A stretch of DNA of 36,562 bases from Thiohalocapsa sp. (GCA_028277725.1 JANQFX010000090.1:1-36562); one strand, 5' to 3'; positions 6,751 to 16,047 are shown, numbered from the stretch's first letter. Numbers and translations are program-made. Notes: generated from the letters alone by a model not told the origin.

Positions 6751-7017
6751 TTACTCCGCTGCGGCTGCCGGTGCAGCGGCTTCAGCAGCAGGAGCTTCAG
6801 GTGCGGGAGCGGCCTCGACAGCAGGAGCTGCGACGACCTCTTCCTCGACCATGTTCATGAAGTTGTACTTGGCGCTGCCGAAGACCGTCGCGTGGACCGC
6901 GAGGGCGGTGAGCAGAACCGCCAACAGAATCGGGATCAACCAGACCGCCGGGTCCACCACCATCCAGATCCGGTAGTCATTCTCTTTCGGCTTGTAGTTG
7001 AAGACTTTTTGATACAT
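6751..7017 (-). CDS. pucA: Light-harvesting 2 alpha polypeptide with a long Ala/Pro/Glu tail
   Basis: An 88-residue LH2-type alpha chain. Residues about 16-50 form the usual antenna core (YRIWMVVDPAVWLIPI, helix with LALAVHATVF-type sequence), with His42 as the expected bacteriochlorophyll ligand. After SAKYNFMNM, at about residue 57, comes an unusual tail of some 32 residues: an acidic start (VEEE) and then almost only Ala, Pro and Glu. Ordinary alpha chains are about 50-65 aa, and the sister copy here lacks the tail. The ATG at 7017 follows AAGAGG. It is the second gene of the operon. Confidence 0.88.
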   Translation of the reverse strand: MYQKVFNYKPKENDYRIWMVVDPAVWLIPILLAVLLTALAVHATVFGSAKYNFMNMVEEEVVAAPAVEAAPAPEAPAAEAAAPAAAAE

Positions 7018-7084
7018 TCGATTGACCTCTTGTTAAGCAGGTTACGCGGCTTCAGCGCTTGGCGCAGCTTCGCTTAATCTGGAC

Positions 7085-7225
7085 TCAGAACCAGGGCTGC
7101 CACGCCAGCACGAGGAAGTGCGAGAGGGCGCAGATACCGACAAACGCGGTATACGTAACTTTGAACTGCTCGTGGAACTCTTGCGCCTGATCGGGGGTCA
7201 GGCCCGCATTCTTCGGTTCTGCCAT
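7085..7225 (-). CDS. pucB: Light-harvesting 2 beta polypeptide (first copy)
   Basis: A 46-residue antenna beta chain, first gene of the pucBA-pucBA operon. His36 in LSHFLVLAWQPWF is the B850 ligand; the EFHEQFKVTYTAFVGIC segment is shared with the second copy. The N-terminus (MAEPKNAGLTPDQ) is five residues longer than in the second copy. AGAGGG lies 7 nt before the ATG at 7225. The leader is about 160 nt from the promoter within the twin PpsR boxes. Confidence 0.9.
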   Translation of the reverse strand: MAEPKNAGLTPDQAQEFHEQFKVTYTAFVGICALSHFLVLAWQPWF

Positions 7226-7390
7226 GGATTTGCCCTCTATAGATCGGGTGGACGATTCGCCGCTGGTGCGGTGCGGCGCTGTTGCATCAAGACGACCAAT
7301 TCGCCTCGGTGACTTACTGGCGGAAGTCGGAGCCCATGGGTTGGCGGTCCATCTTCGGTGCGGTCCGTAACCCGGGTCTCGATCCGTGGT

Positions 7391-7408
7391 TGTCAGTTTA
7401 GCCTGACA
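7391..7408 (-). promoter_or_regulatory. PpsR/CrtJ box 1 over the puc -10 region
   Basis: TGTCAGTTTAGCCTGACA is a perfect TGT-N12-ACA with TGTCAG/CTGACA symmetry. On the minus strand its interior contains TAAACT (7400-7395), a plausible -10 hexamer 16 nt from the TTGACA in box 2. Binding here would block the puc promoter. Confidence 0.8.
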
Positions 7409-7422
7409 GTCTTGGATGTCAA
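7395..7422 (-). promoter_or_regulatory. puc operon promoter (sigma70-type)
   Basis: On the minus strand TTGACA (7422-7417, perfect -35) and TAAACT (7400-7395, 4 of 6 to consensus) are 16 nt apart. Transcription would start near 7388 and run into pucB at 7225. Both hexamers lie inside TGT-N12-ACA boxes. Confidence 0.65.
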
Positions 7423-7434
7423 GCGCCGATTACA
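7417..7434 (-). promoter_or_regulatory. PpsR/CrtJ box 2 over the puc -35 region
   Basis: TGTCAAGCGCCGATTACA is a second exact TGT-N12-ACA, separated from box 1 by 8 bp. Tandem boxes with about this spacing are the known arrangement for cooperative CrtJ/PpsR binding. On the minus strand it carries the -35 hexamer TTGACA. Confidence 0.8.
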
Positions 7435-7800
7435 GTTTTTTGGCGAGGTTTTTTGTAGGGCCCTTTTTCATGGGAGGGCGAAGCCTGTCCTCGGAGGGAT
7501 GACGGGCGGTCTGTGAGCTCTGTCGGCGCGGCGGCGCGCGGCGCAGATGCAAAGCCGGCACGCGTGGAGACCGCGCCGGGTCCGGAGCCCTCGGGCGCCC
7601 CGTTGCTCTGGGGTGCCGCGTCCACCCTGGGGCGTCCCGGTCGACCTCCTGCCCCTCGGTTTCGGTGGGCTGCAACACGTTCGGGTCAGCATGTTTGCGG
7701 ATGAGGTCGATCCGTACGGCGGCGGCGCGTTAGAATTCGTCGCCACGTGCGGACATTCGGTGCGCACGGGTTTCCCCGAGAGTTTGGAGCGCGAAAGACT

Positions 7801-9288
7801 ATGAGCGGCACCTCGTTCAAAGAGCTCAAGGAGCTGTGGATGCGGGAGACGCTCCCGAAGCTCCTGCCCTTTGCCGACGCAGCAACCAAGGAACTGCCGT
7901 TGCCGCGGCTGCTGCGGTTGTCCCTGTTCCAGGCATCGGTCGGGATGATGATGGTGCTCCTGTACGGCACCATGAACCGCGTCATGGTGGTGGAGAAGGG
8001 CGTGCCCACCTGGCTCATCTCTCTGATGGTGGCCCTGCCGGTGCTGGTGGCGCCGTTCCGCGCCCTGATTGGCTTCAAGTCGGACATTCACCGCTCCGCC
8101 TTCGGGTGGCGACGGGTGCCGTTCATCTGGTTCGGCACCTTGATGCAGTTCGGCGGCCTCGCGTTCATGCCCTTCGCGTTGATCCTGTCGGTCGAAGGTG
8201 GTCAGGTCCCGAATTTCGTCGGTTGGATCGCCGCCGGCTTTGCTTTCCTGCTGGCCGGCGCCGGCATGCACACCACCCAGACCGCGGGGCTCGCGTTGGC
8301 CACCGACCTTGCCAGCGAGGAGACGCGGCCCCGAGTGGTCGCTCTGCTGTTCGTCATGCTCCAAATGAGCATGCTGGTCGCGGCGCTGGTGTTCGGCGTG
8401 CTGCTGACCGGCTTCAACGACATGAGTGCCGGCGCGGCCAACCAGCGGCTGATCGGTGTGCTCCAGGGGGTCGCGCTGGTGACCATCGGCCTGAACATGC
8501 TGGCGCTCTGGAAGCAAGAGGCCATGGACATGAACCGTGCCGAGCGGGCCTTGGCGGATGAGGCGGCCAACGCGCCGCAGCCTGCGTTCATGGACACCTG
8601 GCAACGCTTCATCAGCGGCGGCAGCGCGACACGGCTGCTGGTGGTCTTGGGACTCGGCACCGCCGGATTCACGATGCAGGAGATCCTCTTGGAGCCTTAC
8701 GGTGGCCAAGTGCTGGATCTCACCGTCTCTCAGACGACGCGTCTCACCGCCATCTGGGCATTCGGGAGTCTTGCTGCGTTCGGGCTGACTGCCCATCTCT
8801 TGTCCAAAGGGGCAATGCCGCATCGCATCGCACTGTATGGTGCGCTGGTGGGCGTCGCGGCCTTTGTCGCGGTCATCGCGGCCGATCCGTTCGGCTCTCC
8901 TCTCTTGTTCCGCCTGGGCGCACTGCTGATCGGATTCGGCGGCGGCCTCTTCTCGGTTGGCACCCTGACCGCCGCGATGGACATGGCTCGGGGCGGACAG
9001 AGCGGGCTTGCACTCGGTGCCTGGGGCGCGATTCAAGCGACCTGCTATGGCATTGCGGTCGGCCTGGGTGGTGCCTTGCGCGACGTTTTCACGGCGCTGG
9101 ACCCCTTCCCTTGGTTCGGCATCGAATGGAGCGGCCCGGTGGTGGGCTACAGCGTCGTCTACGGACTCGAGATCGTGCTCTTGATGGCGGCGATCGTCGT
9201 GCTCCTGCCGCTGGCATTGCGTCGCCGTGATGCCGGGCGACCAGGGGCTGAAAGGCGTGAGAAGTTCGGCGTCGCGGAGATGCCCTGA
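7801..9288 (+). CDS. pucC: PucC-family light-harvesting assembly protein (MFS-type)
   Basis: A 495-residue, roughly 12-helix membrane protein of the BCD/PucC family within the major facilitator superfamily. These proteins help assemble LH1 or LH2, possibly by delivering bacteriochlorophyll. Conserved family blocks are LYGTMNRVMVVE, ALIGFKSDIHRSAFGWRR, AGAGMHTTQTAGLALATD and FTMQEILLEPYGGQVL, with a C-terminal KFGVAEMP. The ATG at 7801 is preceded by GGAG at 11 nt; the in-frame extension to 7747 is not family-like. It diverges from the LH2 genes, so it is named pucC, while a paralogue within the bch superoperon (23016) is lhaA. Which complex each serves is inferred from position. Confidence 0.88.
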   Translation: MSGTSFKELKELWMRETLPKLLPFADAATKELPLPRLLRLSLFQASVGMMMVLLYGTMNRVMVVEKGVPTWLISLMVALPVLVAPFRALIGFKSDIHRSAFGWRRVPFIWFGTLMQFGGLAFMPFALILSVEGGQVPNFVGWIAAGFAFLLAGAGMHTTQTAGLALATDLASEETRPRVVALLFVMLQMSMLVAALVFGVLLTGFNDMSAGAANQRLIGVLQGVALVTIGLNMLALWKQEAMDMNRAERALADEAANAPQPAFMDTWQRFISGGSATRLLVVLGLGTAGFTMQEILLEPYGGQVLDLTVSQTTRLTAIWAFGSLAAFGLTAHLLSKGAMPHRIALYGALVGVAAFVAVIAADPFGSPLLFRLGALLIGFGGGLFSVGTLTAAMDMARGGQSGLALGAWGAIQATCYGIAVGLGGALRDVFTALDPFPWFGIEWSGPVVGYSVVYGLEIVLLMAAIVVLLPLALRRRDAGRPGAERREKFGVAEMP

Positions 9289-9346
9289 GCAGACGCCACC
9301 GTGCGCTCGTCAGCGCCCGTCGGGTGGTCCGGCGAACGCTCTCGTT

Positions 9347-9373
9347 GCTGTCCGGCGCCCCATGCCGGGCAGC
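9347..9373 (+). terminator. Hairpin after pucC
   Basis: GCTG-t-CCGGC pairs with GCCGG-g-CAGC (stem 9 bp with one mismatch, 7-nt loop) 58 nt after the pucC stop. There is no U-tract, so it may be a weak terminator or a processing hairpin. Confidence 0.35.
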
Positions 9374-9475
9374 CTACTCACCTAGGACAGGCCATCGCAT
9401 GCTCGACGCCGCTCGAACGATTGCTGATGGCTCGCCTGGGTTGACCTCCCCAACCACAACCTTAGGAGTAGTTTC

Positions 9476-9676
9476 ATGGCCTTGCCAAAGAACGTCGGCG
9501 AACAAGACCGCACGATCCGGCTCGTCGTCGCGACCGTGTTGATCGTGGCCAGTTTCTTTGTTCAGCCCTTCTTGCTGCAGATTGTCCTGACGGTGATCGC
9601 GCTGGTGCTGTTGGCAACGAGCTGGACCCGCACCTGTCCGGCCTACATCCCACTGGGGATCGACACCAGCAAGTAG
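9476..9676 (+). CDS. DUF2892 (YgaP-type transmembrane) protein, 66 aa
   Basis: The small protein has the DUF2892 layout: an N-terminal NVGEQDRTIR motif, two membrane helices (about residues 16-31 and 33-48) and a C-terminal TRTCPAYIPLGIDTSK with the conserved Cys-Pro-x-Tyr-x-x-x-Gly-x-x-Thr. The same module forms the membrane part of YgaP-like rhodanese proteins. Here no rhodanese is attached. The ATG at 9476 follows AGGAG at an ideal 7 nt. It sits between pucC and the converging bchP gene; a link to sulfur metabolism or photosynthesis is not shown. Function is unknown. Confidence 0.82.
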   Translation: MALPKNVGEQDRTIRLVVATVLIVASFFVQPFLLQIVLTVIALVLLATSWTRTCPAYIPLGIDTSK

Positions 9677-9806
9677 GCCCTTGTCTCCCGATCCCCGTCG
9701 TTGGAAGCCTCGAGGATAGGCTCTTGGAAGGGGCTCGGGGCAGCTGGGCGCGCCGAGTGTGCTTGGCTCGGCGTGGCCTTTGGGTTCGGCGCACCCCCAG
9801 CTGCTG

Positions 9807-9841
9807 CCCCGGAAGACGTCGCACGGCGACGCCTTCCGGGG
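9807..9841. terminator. Strong hairpin between convergent genes
   Basis: CCCCGGAAG-a-CGTCGC (9807-9822) pairs with 9826-9841 across a 3-nt loop: 15 bp plus one mismatch. It lies between the DUF2892 gene (+) and the end of bchP (-, 9864). It is probably a bidirectional terminator, although neither side has a U-tract. Confidence 0.55.
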
Positions 9842-9863
9842 ATGACATCTTCGATGTCGATTC

Positions 9864-11114
9864 TCAGCCGGGTGTCTTCGCGTCCTTGGCGGCGGTCTTC
9901 TTCCAAGGTGAGACCACCCCGAGCAGGTGCGCCATGTCCTTCAGGAAGATGCGCAGGTGTGCGGCCGGCTTGGCCTTGACCAGCTTCTTATGCATGTAGG
10001 CCTGCCAGGTCAGGTGCTGGATGTCGGGGTCGTCGCAGAGGCTGACGAAGCGCTCCCGGCGCTTGTCGCTCTTGTACCAGAATCGCTGCATGATGCCGAG
10101 GATCCAGAACACGCGCCCGTGCTGCTTCATGAAGCGCTTACGGGCCGTCGCCAGGGCGGTCGCCTTGCCCGTGATCAGCAGTTCCTCCACCGCGTCGGCG
10201 GCGAGTCGGCCGCCGACCAGCGCATAGTAGATGCCCTCGCCGGAGGCCGGTGCAACGACGCCGGCCGCATCGCCCGCCAGCACCACATCGCGGTCGTTGT
10301 CCCACTTCTTCAGTGGGTGCAACGGGATGGGCGCACCCTCGCGGCGGATGGTCTCGCATTGATCCAGGCCCGTTTCCTTGCGTAGCTGGTCGACGGCGTC
10401 GTGCAGGGAGAAGCCCTTCAGCTCGGTGCCGACGCCGATGCTGGTGGTCTCGCCGTGCGGGAAGATCCAAGCGTAGAAGTCGGGCGACAGCTTGCCCTGA
10501 TAGTAGACGTCGCAGCGGCTGGGGTCGAAGTCGTGCAGGCCCTTGCCGGAGGTCGGGGCCGGTGAGCGGACGATCTCGTGATAAGCAGCGACATGCGGCA
10601 ACTCCTTGGCGCCCGGAATGCACTGCTTGGCCACGGACGACATGGCGCCGTCCGCGCCGATCACGGCCTTGGTGCGGACCTTCACCTCCTCGCTTCGGTC
10701 CGATGACTCGGCGGGCCGGTAGTGGATCAGCGCGGTGCCGTCCGTGTCGCGGGTGAGCTTGGTGAAGGTACCATCGCGGCGCTCGGCCCCGGCCCCGGCG
10801 GCGCGCTCGCGCAGCCACTCGTCGAAGGGCTCTCGGTCCACCATGCCGACGAAGCCGCCGTCGATGGGCATGTCCACGTGCCGGTCGCTCGGTGCCACCA
10901 TGCGCGCGGAGTTGATCTGTGCGACCAGCTGATCGTCGGGGATGTCGAACTCCTCGATGGCCTTTGGCGGGATCGCGCCGCCACAGGGCTTGATGCGGCC
11001 GGGGCGGTCCAGCAGCAGCACGCGGCGACCGCGGCGTGCCAGGTCCGTGGCCGCGGTGGCGCCGGCGGGGCCGCCGCCGACGACGACGGCGTCAAAGGTA
11101 TCGGCAGTTGTCAT
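9864..11114 (-). CDS. bchP: Geranylgeranyl-bacteriochlorophyll reductase BchP
   Basis: BchP reduces three double bonds of the geranylgeranyl tail to give phytylated bacteriochlorophyll a, using NADPH. The 416-residue protein opens with the FAD-binding fold VVVGGGPAGATAATDLA, then LLLDRPGRIKPCGGAIPPKAIEEF, a block typical of BchP/ChlP. The second FAD motif, DVVLAGDAAGVVAPASGEGIYYA, is in the C-terminal half. The ATG at 11114 is chosen because the Rossmann motif then begins about ten residues in; AGGT upstream is only a weak ribosome binding site. It follows bchG by 109 nt on the same strand, matching substrate order (BchG then BchP). Confidence 0.93.
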   Translation of the reverse strand: MTTADTFDAVVVGGGPAGATAATDLARRGRRVLLLDRPGRIKPCGGAIPPKAIEEFDIPDDQLVAQINSARMVAPSDRHVDMPIDGGFVGMVDREPFDEWLRERAAGAGAERRDGTFTKLTRDTDGTALIHYRPAESSDRSEEVKVRTKAVIGADGAMSSVAKQCIPGAKELPHVAAYHEIVRSPAPTSGKGLHDFDPSRCDVYYQGKLSPDFYAWIFPHGETTSIGVGTELKGFSLHDAVDQLRKETGLDQCETIRREGAPIPLHPLKKWDNDRDVVLAGDAAGVVAPASGEGIYYALVGGRLAADAVEELLITGKATALATARKRFMKQHGRVFWILGIMQRFWYKSDKRRERFVSLCDDPDIQHLTWQAYMHKKLVKAKPAAHLRIFLKDMAHLLGVVSPWKKTAAKDAKTPG

Positions 11115-11223
11115 CGCACTTTTACCTATATCAATAAGGAGTCGCCCCGGTAAGGGTGAGCGCTCGTGGCGCCGCCAGAGGCGAGTCGGGCGCGGTTCGA
11201 GCTCGGATCGAACGCCGCGCCCG

Positions 11224-12147
11224 TTACAAGGGGACCTGACCGGCAATCGCCGCCCGGACTGCGAAGGCGCTCACCATCATGCCGCTGACGTAGACGGTCA
11301 CGCCCAGGGCGCTGAGCCAGGTGGCCCGGGCGACCGGGTTTTCGAGGAAGCGGACCATCAGGACTGCTTGCACCATGGCCAGGGAGGCAACCGCGGCGGC
11401 ATGCACCGGCTGCACCCAGTCGAACAGCAGCCAGACCACTGCGAACTGCGGCAGCAGCATCACGGCGCAGGCAACGCGGGCCGCGTTCTGCACGCCGAGT
11501 TGCACCGGCAGGGTGCGGACGCCGAGCTTGCGATCGCCCTCGATGGCCTTGAAGTCGTTCAGGGTCATGATGCCGTGGGCGCCGAGCCCGTAGAGGAACG
11601 CGAGCCAAAGGATGCGTTCGTCCGGCAGGGCGCCACCGAGCATGACCGCGGCGCCGGTGATCCAGGCCAGGGTCTCGTAGGAGAAGCCGACGGCCGCGTT
11701 GCCGAACCAGCCATTGTTCTTGAGCCGCAGCGGCGGCGCCGAGTAGATCCACGCGAAGATCAGCCCGACCACGGTGGCCAGGAAGACCCAGACCCCGAGC
11801 GCCGCCCCCAGGGCCAGCGACAGGGCCGTGCCGCCGAGCGCCATCCAGTAGCCCCAGCGCCCCGGCAGCCGCCCGGACGGGATGGGCCGGTCGGGTTCGT
11901 TGATCGCGTCCACGTCGCGGTCGTACCAATCGTTGACCACCTGGCTGGTGGCGCAGACCAGCGGGCCCGTCAGGACAACGCCGGCGATGAGCAGTCCCCA
12001 ATGCTCAAGGACGTCCACGCCGGACGAGACGACGCCGCAGGTGAAGGCCCACATGGGCGGGAACCAGGTGATCGGATGCAGCACCTCCAGCATGGCCTTG
12101 GGCTGGGGGCGTGCGCGGACTGCTTGCTCGGTGGCCATCTCTGTCAT
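11224..12147 (-). CDS. bchG: Bacteriochlorophyll synthase (bacteriochlorophyllide polyprenyltransferase) BchG
   Basis: BchG joins geranylgeranyl diphosphate (or phytyl-PP) to bacteriochlorophyllide a. It is an integral membrane UbiA-family prenyltransferase with about eight or nine helices. The first Asp-rich motif is NDWYDRDVDAINEPDRPIP at about residues 72-90, and the second is NDFKAIEGDR. The N-terminal HPITWFPPMWAF is typical of BchG/ChlG. The start at 12147 gives 307 aa; ATG at 12138 is possible. A palindrome at 12350-12367, close to a PpsR operator, lies about 200 nt upstream. Confidence 0.93.
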   Translation of the reverse strand: MTEMATEQAVRARPQPKAMLEVLHPITWFPPMWAFTCGVVSSGVDVLEHWGLLIAGVVLTGPLVCATSQVVNDWYDRDVDAINEPDRPIPSGRLPGRWGYWMALGGTALSLALGAALGVWVFLATVVGLIFAWIYSAPPLRLKNNGWFGNAAVGFSYETLAWITGAAVMLGGALPDERILWLAFLYGLGAHGIMTLNDFKAIEGDRKLGVRTLPVQLGVQNAARVACAVMLLPQFAVVWLLFDWVQPVHAAAVASLAMVQAVLMVRFLENPVARATWLSALGVTVYVSGMMVSAFAVRAAIAGQVPL

Positions 12148-12349
12148 GCGTTGTGTCTCGAACGGGCGTCGCCGCACCGTTACGGTTGCTTCTGAGGAAA
12201 AACGAACGCCCGGCCCTGGTTCTGCGTGCCGAACGGGGCTGCGAGGCTGCTGATTGGGCCTCGGTCGTGGCATGCGGCGTACGGACCGACTCGGGAGTCT
12301 AGCGGTAAGGTGCGCGTCGGTGGCGGTCGCCTGCGACTGGGCTGACCGG

Positions 12350-12367
12350 CGTCAACTTTGCTTGACG
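12350..12367 (-). promoter_or_regulatory. Palindrome resembling a degenerate PpsR box upstream of bchG
   Basis: CGTCAACTTTGCTTGACG is an 18-bp dyad with perfect 6-bp arms (CGTCAA/TTGACG). It has the length and inner bases of a PpsR box but C/G in place of the outer T/A. It lies between the ppsR stop (12389) and bchG. No matching -10 hexamer was found at 16-18 nt. Confidence 0.35.
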
Positions 12368-12388
12368 CTCGACGGCCTGTGCGCGCCA

Positions 12389-13804
12389 TCAGCTGCCCTC
12401 GGCGCCGTGCTCGCTGAGGCCATAGCGGCGGAGCTTCACGTATAGGCTCTGGCGGCTCAGGCCGAGGAGTTCTGCCGCGGAGGCGCGGTTGTCGTCGGTG
12501 AGTTCGAGCGCGGCCTCGATGCAGAGCCGTTCGATCATGTCGGTGGACTCTCGCACCACCTCCTTCAACGGGACCCGGCCCACCAACTCCGTCAGGTGCT
12601 CAATGGAGCTCGGCAGTGCCGCGTATTCCGTCGCGCCGTCCGCCGAGACGCGCCGGTCGACGTTGCGGATGATGAAGCCGAAACTCGGCTGGTCGCCGTT
12701 GTGGATGGAGACCGCGGAGATCTCCACCTCGCTGCTTGCGCCGACTTCGGAGCGGATGTGGGTCGCGAACAGGCGCACGGCACCGTGCTGACGCAGATTG
12801 GCGATGAGGACGTTCAGGTCGACACCCGGTCGGCCGAGCCAGCGATCCAGTGACTCGCCGCGGGCCTGTTCTTCGCTGGCAAGTTGCGCTAAGTCAAGAA
12901 AGGCGCTGTTGGCGCTTAGGATGCGGCCGTCCTGGCCTGTCAGTACGATGCCGTCGGGTGCCTTCTCCACCAGGCGGGAGACCCGCGAGCGCGGCTCCGG
13001 CGTCTGGCGAGTCTCACCCTCGGTATCGATAGGCGAGAGGCGCAGCAGGATCAGCGACGCGCTCTCCTGTCGCACCGGGGCCCCGCTGACCTGGAACTCG
13101 GTGCCGGCGCGCAGCCGTGCACGCACGTCGTTGCCGCGACCAGCGGCGCGGATACCGGCGATCAACGACTGAATGGAACGGGTGCTGACCTCGTCGAAGC
13201 CCTCCGGGAAGGCGCGTCCCACCAGTCGGCGCGAGTCTGCCGCCAGCAATAGGGACGCGGCCGGGTTGGCCTCGACGACCTTGCCGCTCTCGGGGTCCAT
13301 GATGACGATGGCGTCCGAGGCGGAGCGAAACAGCAGCCGGTAGCGTGTCTCCAGCTGACGCAGGCGCCAATAGTCGCGCTCCAGCGATTGCTGTGCGTCC
13401 ACCAGGCGCTGTTGCAGGGCTGCGATGCCCTGCAGGTTGCGGCCGACGGCGATCAGGTGCCGCGCATCGAGTCGCGCGACGAAATAGCGCACCGGTAGCT
13501 CCGAGCCGTTGCGCGAGACGTGGTCCACCTGCTGCCAGTTCGGCGCGCTCGGGTCGGTGCTGGCGTCTGCCAGTAGGGCCTGGACCCGCGGCTTGCTGTC
13601 GGCGGTCACGGTGTCCGTCCAGGGACGACCGATCCAGTCCTCGCCGATCTCCGAGGACAGCTCATCGCTGCCATAGGCGAGGTCCCGGATCGTGCCCTCG
13701 GCATCCAGAATGATTGCAACATCCGACGCCGCCGCGAGCAGGGCCGCGAGGGTGTCGCTGCCGATGTCGCCAAGGGCCGCTTGTGGCGCGTCGAAGGGTT
13801 TCAC
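12389..13804 (-). CDS. ppsR: Transcriptional repressor PpsR/CrtJ of photosynthesis genes
   Basis: PpsR (CrtJ) represses bch, crt and puc genes under oxidising conditions by binding TGT-N12-ACA. The 471-residue protein has the family order: N-terminal PAS-like domain (about 15-125), a glutamine-rich helical linker (LQQRLVDAQQSLERD), PAS1 (about 150-265, YRLLFRSASDAIVIMD), PAS2 (about 275-395, VEKAPDGIVLTGQDGRILSAN) and a Fis-type helix-turn-helix at the end (ASAAELLGLSRQSLYVKLRR). The start is GTG at 13804, with GGAG 5 nt upstream. Only one cysteine is present, Cys428 next to the HTH; the partner cysteine in PAS2 of CrtJ (Cys249) is missing. It sits between bchG and the divergent bchF, its likely targets. 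Confidence 0.95.
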   Translation of the reverse strand: MKPFDAPQAALGDIGSDTLAALLAAASDVAIILDAEGTIRDLAYGSDELSSEIGEDWIGRPWTDTVTADSKPRVQALLADASTDPSAPNWQQVDHVSRNGSELPVRYFVARLDARHLIAVGRNLQGIAALQQRLVDAQQSLERDYWRLRQLETRYRLLFRSASDAIVIMDPESGKVVEANPAASLLLAADSRRLVGRAFPEGFDEVSTRSIQSLIAGIRAAGRGNDVRARLRAGTEFQVSGAPVRQESASLILLRLSPIDTEGETRQTPEPRSRVSRLVEKAPDGIVLTGQDGRILSANSAFLDLAQLASEEQARGESLDRWLGRPGVDLNVLIANLRQHGAVRLFATHIRSEVGASSEVEISAVSIHNGDQPSFGFIIRNVDRRVSADGATEYAALPSSIEHLTELVGRVPLKEVVRESTDMIERLCIEAALELTDDNRASAAELLGLSRQSLYVKLRRYGLSEHGAEGS

Positions 13805-14113
13805 GATAACTCCTGGCCCTCTGCTGGAACCCGCTACCGCCGGCCCGCGCGCGCCGGCCGCCGATATGCATGGCGGGAATGCCGCCGGTCAGTCCGGTCC
13901 GCGCTCATGGGACTGTCCAGCGACCCTCAGGTGGACTCCATTTCCACTAAAAACATGTGGTTAACCAGTCGCGGGCAGCGCGGCAGGAGGCGCTCAGTGG
14001 CGTCCCGGGAGGAGTCGCCGACCCTGTCTCAGGGCCATGCATGGCGACGATCGCGGCTCCAGGCGCGCCGGGTGCGACGGCACGCCCTATTAGTTAGACC
14101 CCGAGCGTAGGAA

Positions 14114-14147
14114 TGTCAAGTTCAGTTTACGTTAAGCAGAGTTGACA
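14114..14147 (+). promoter_or_regulatory. Two overlapping near-consensus PpsR boxes upstream of bchF
   Basis: TGTCAAGTTCAGTTTACG (14114-14131) and CGTTAAGCAGAGTTGACA (14130-14147) are each one base from TGT-N12-ACA and overlap by 2 bp, so the whole 34 bp runs from TGTCAA to TTGACA as a large dyad. The second box covers the -35 hexamer of the promoter below. Confidence 0.55.
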
Positions 14148-14170
14148 GCTGGGGGGAAGCGGACTAGATT
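14142..14170 (+). promoter_or_regulatory. bchF superoperon promoter (sigma70-type)
   Basis: TTGACA (14142-14147) is separated by exactly 17 nt from TAGATT (14165-14170; 4 of 6 to TATAAT). Transcription would begin near 14177, about 39 nt before the bchF ATG. The -35 is inside a near-consensus PpsR box. Confidence 0.65.
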
Positions 14171-14215
14171 CGTGGGTACACCGAAGGCAGGCTCAGTGAG
14201 TGAGAGGGGAGGGTA

Positions 14216-16047
<1,832 letters not shown>

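Larger units (their letters stand above)
7226..7800. other. Divergent puc/pucC intergenic region
   Basis: Besides the puc promoter and boxes at 7391-7434, the 575-nt gap shows a T-rich patch at about 7435-7462 with the octamer GTTTTTTG repeated. No plus-strand promoter for the pucC-family gene could be picked with confidence. Small ORFs here have no ribosome binding site or recognisable motif. Confidence 0.5.
13805..14215. other. Divergent ppsR-bchF control region
   Basis: The 411-nt gap holds a GC-rich hairpin in the ppsR leader (GCCGGC at 13839-13844 and 13853-13858), several short dyads around 13930-13965 and the bchF promoter at 14114-14170. No ORF with coding character is present; in particular no ppaA/aerR gene, which often neighbours ppsR. 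Confidence 0.5.

Noticed and set aside
6292..7225. LH1 (pufBA) identity for the antenna genes
   Set aside because: No pufLM or pufC is adjacent, the pairs are duplicated and a pucC-family gene diverges from them; LH2-type is more likely, though not proven by sequence alone.
7273..7290. TGT-N12-ACC near the pucB start as a third PpsR box
   Set aside because: One base off consensus with no dyad symmetry and no promoter around it.
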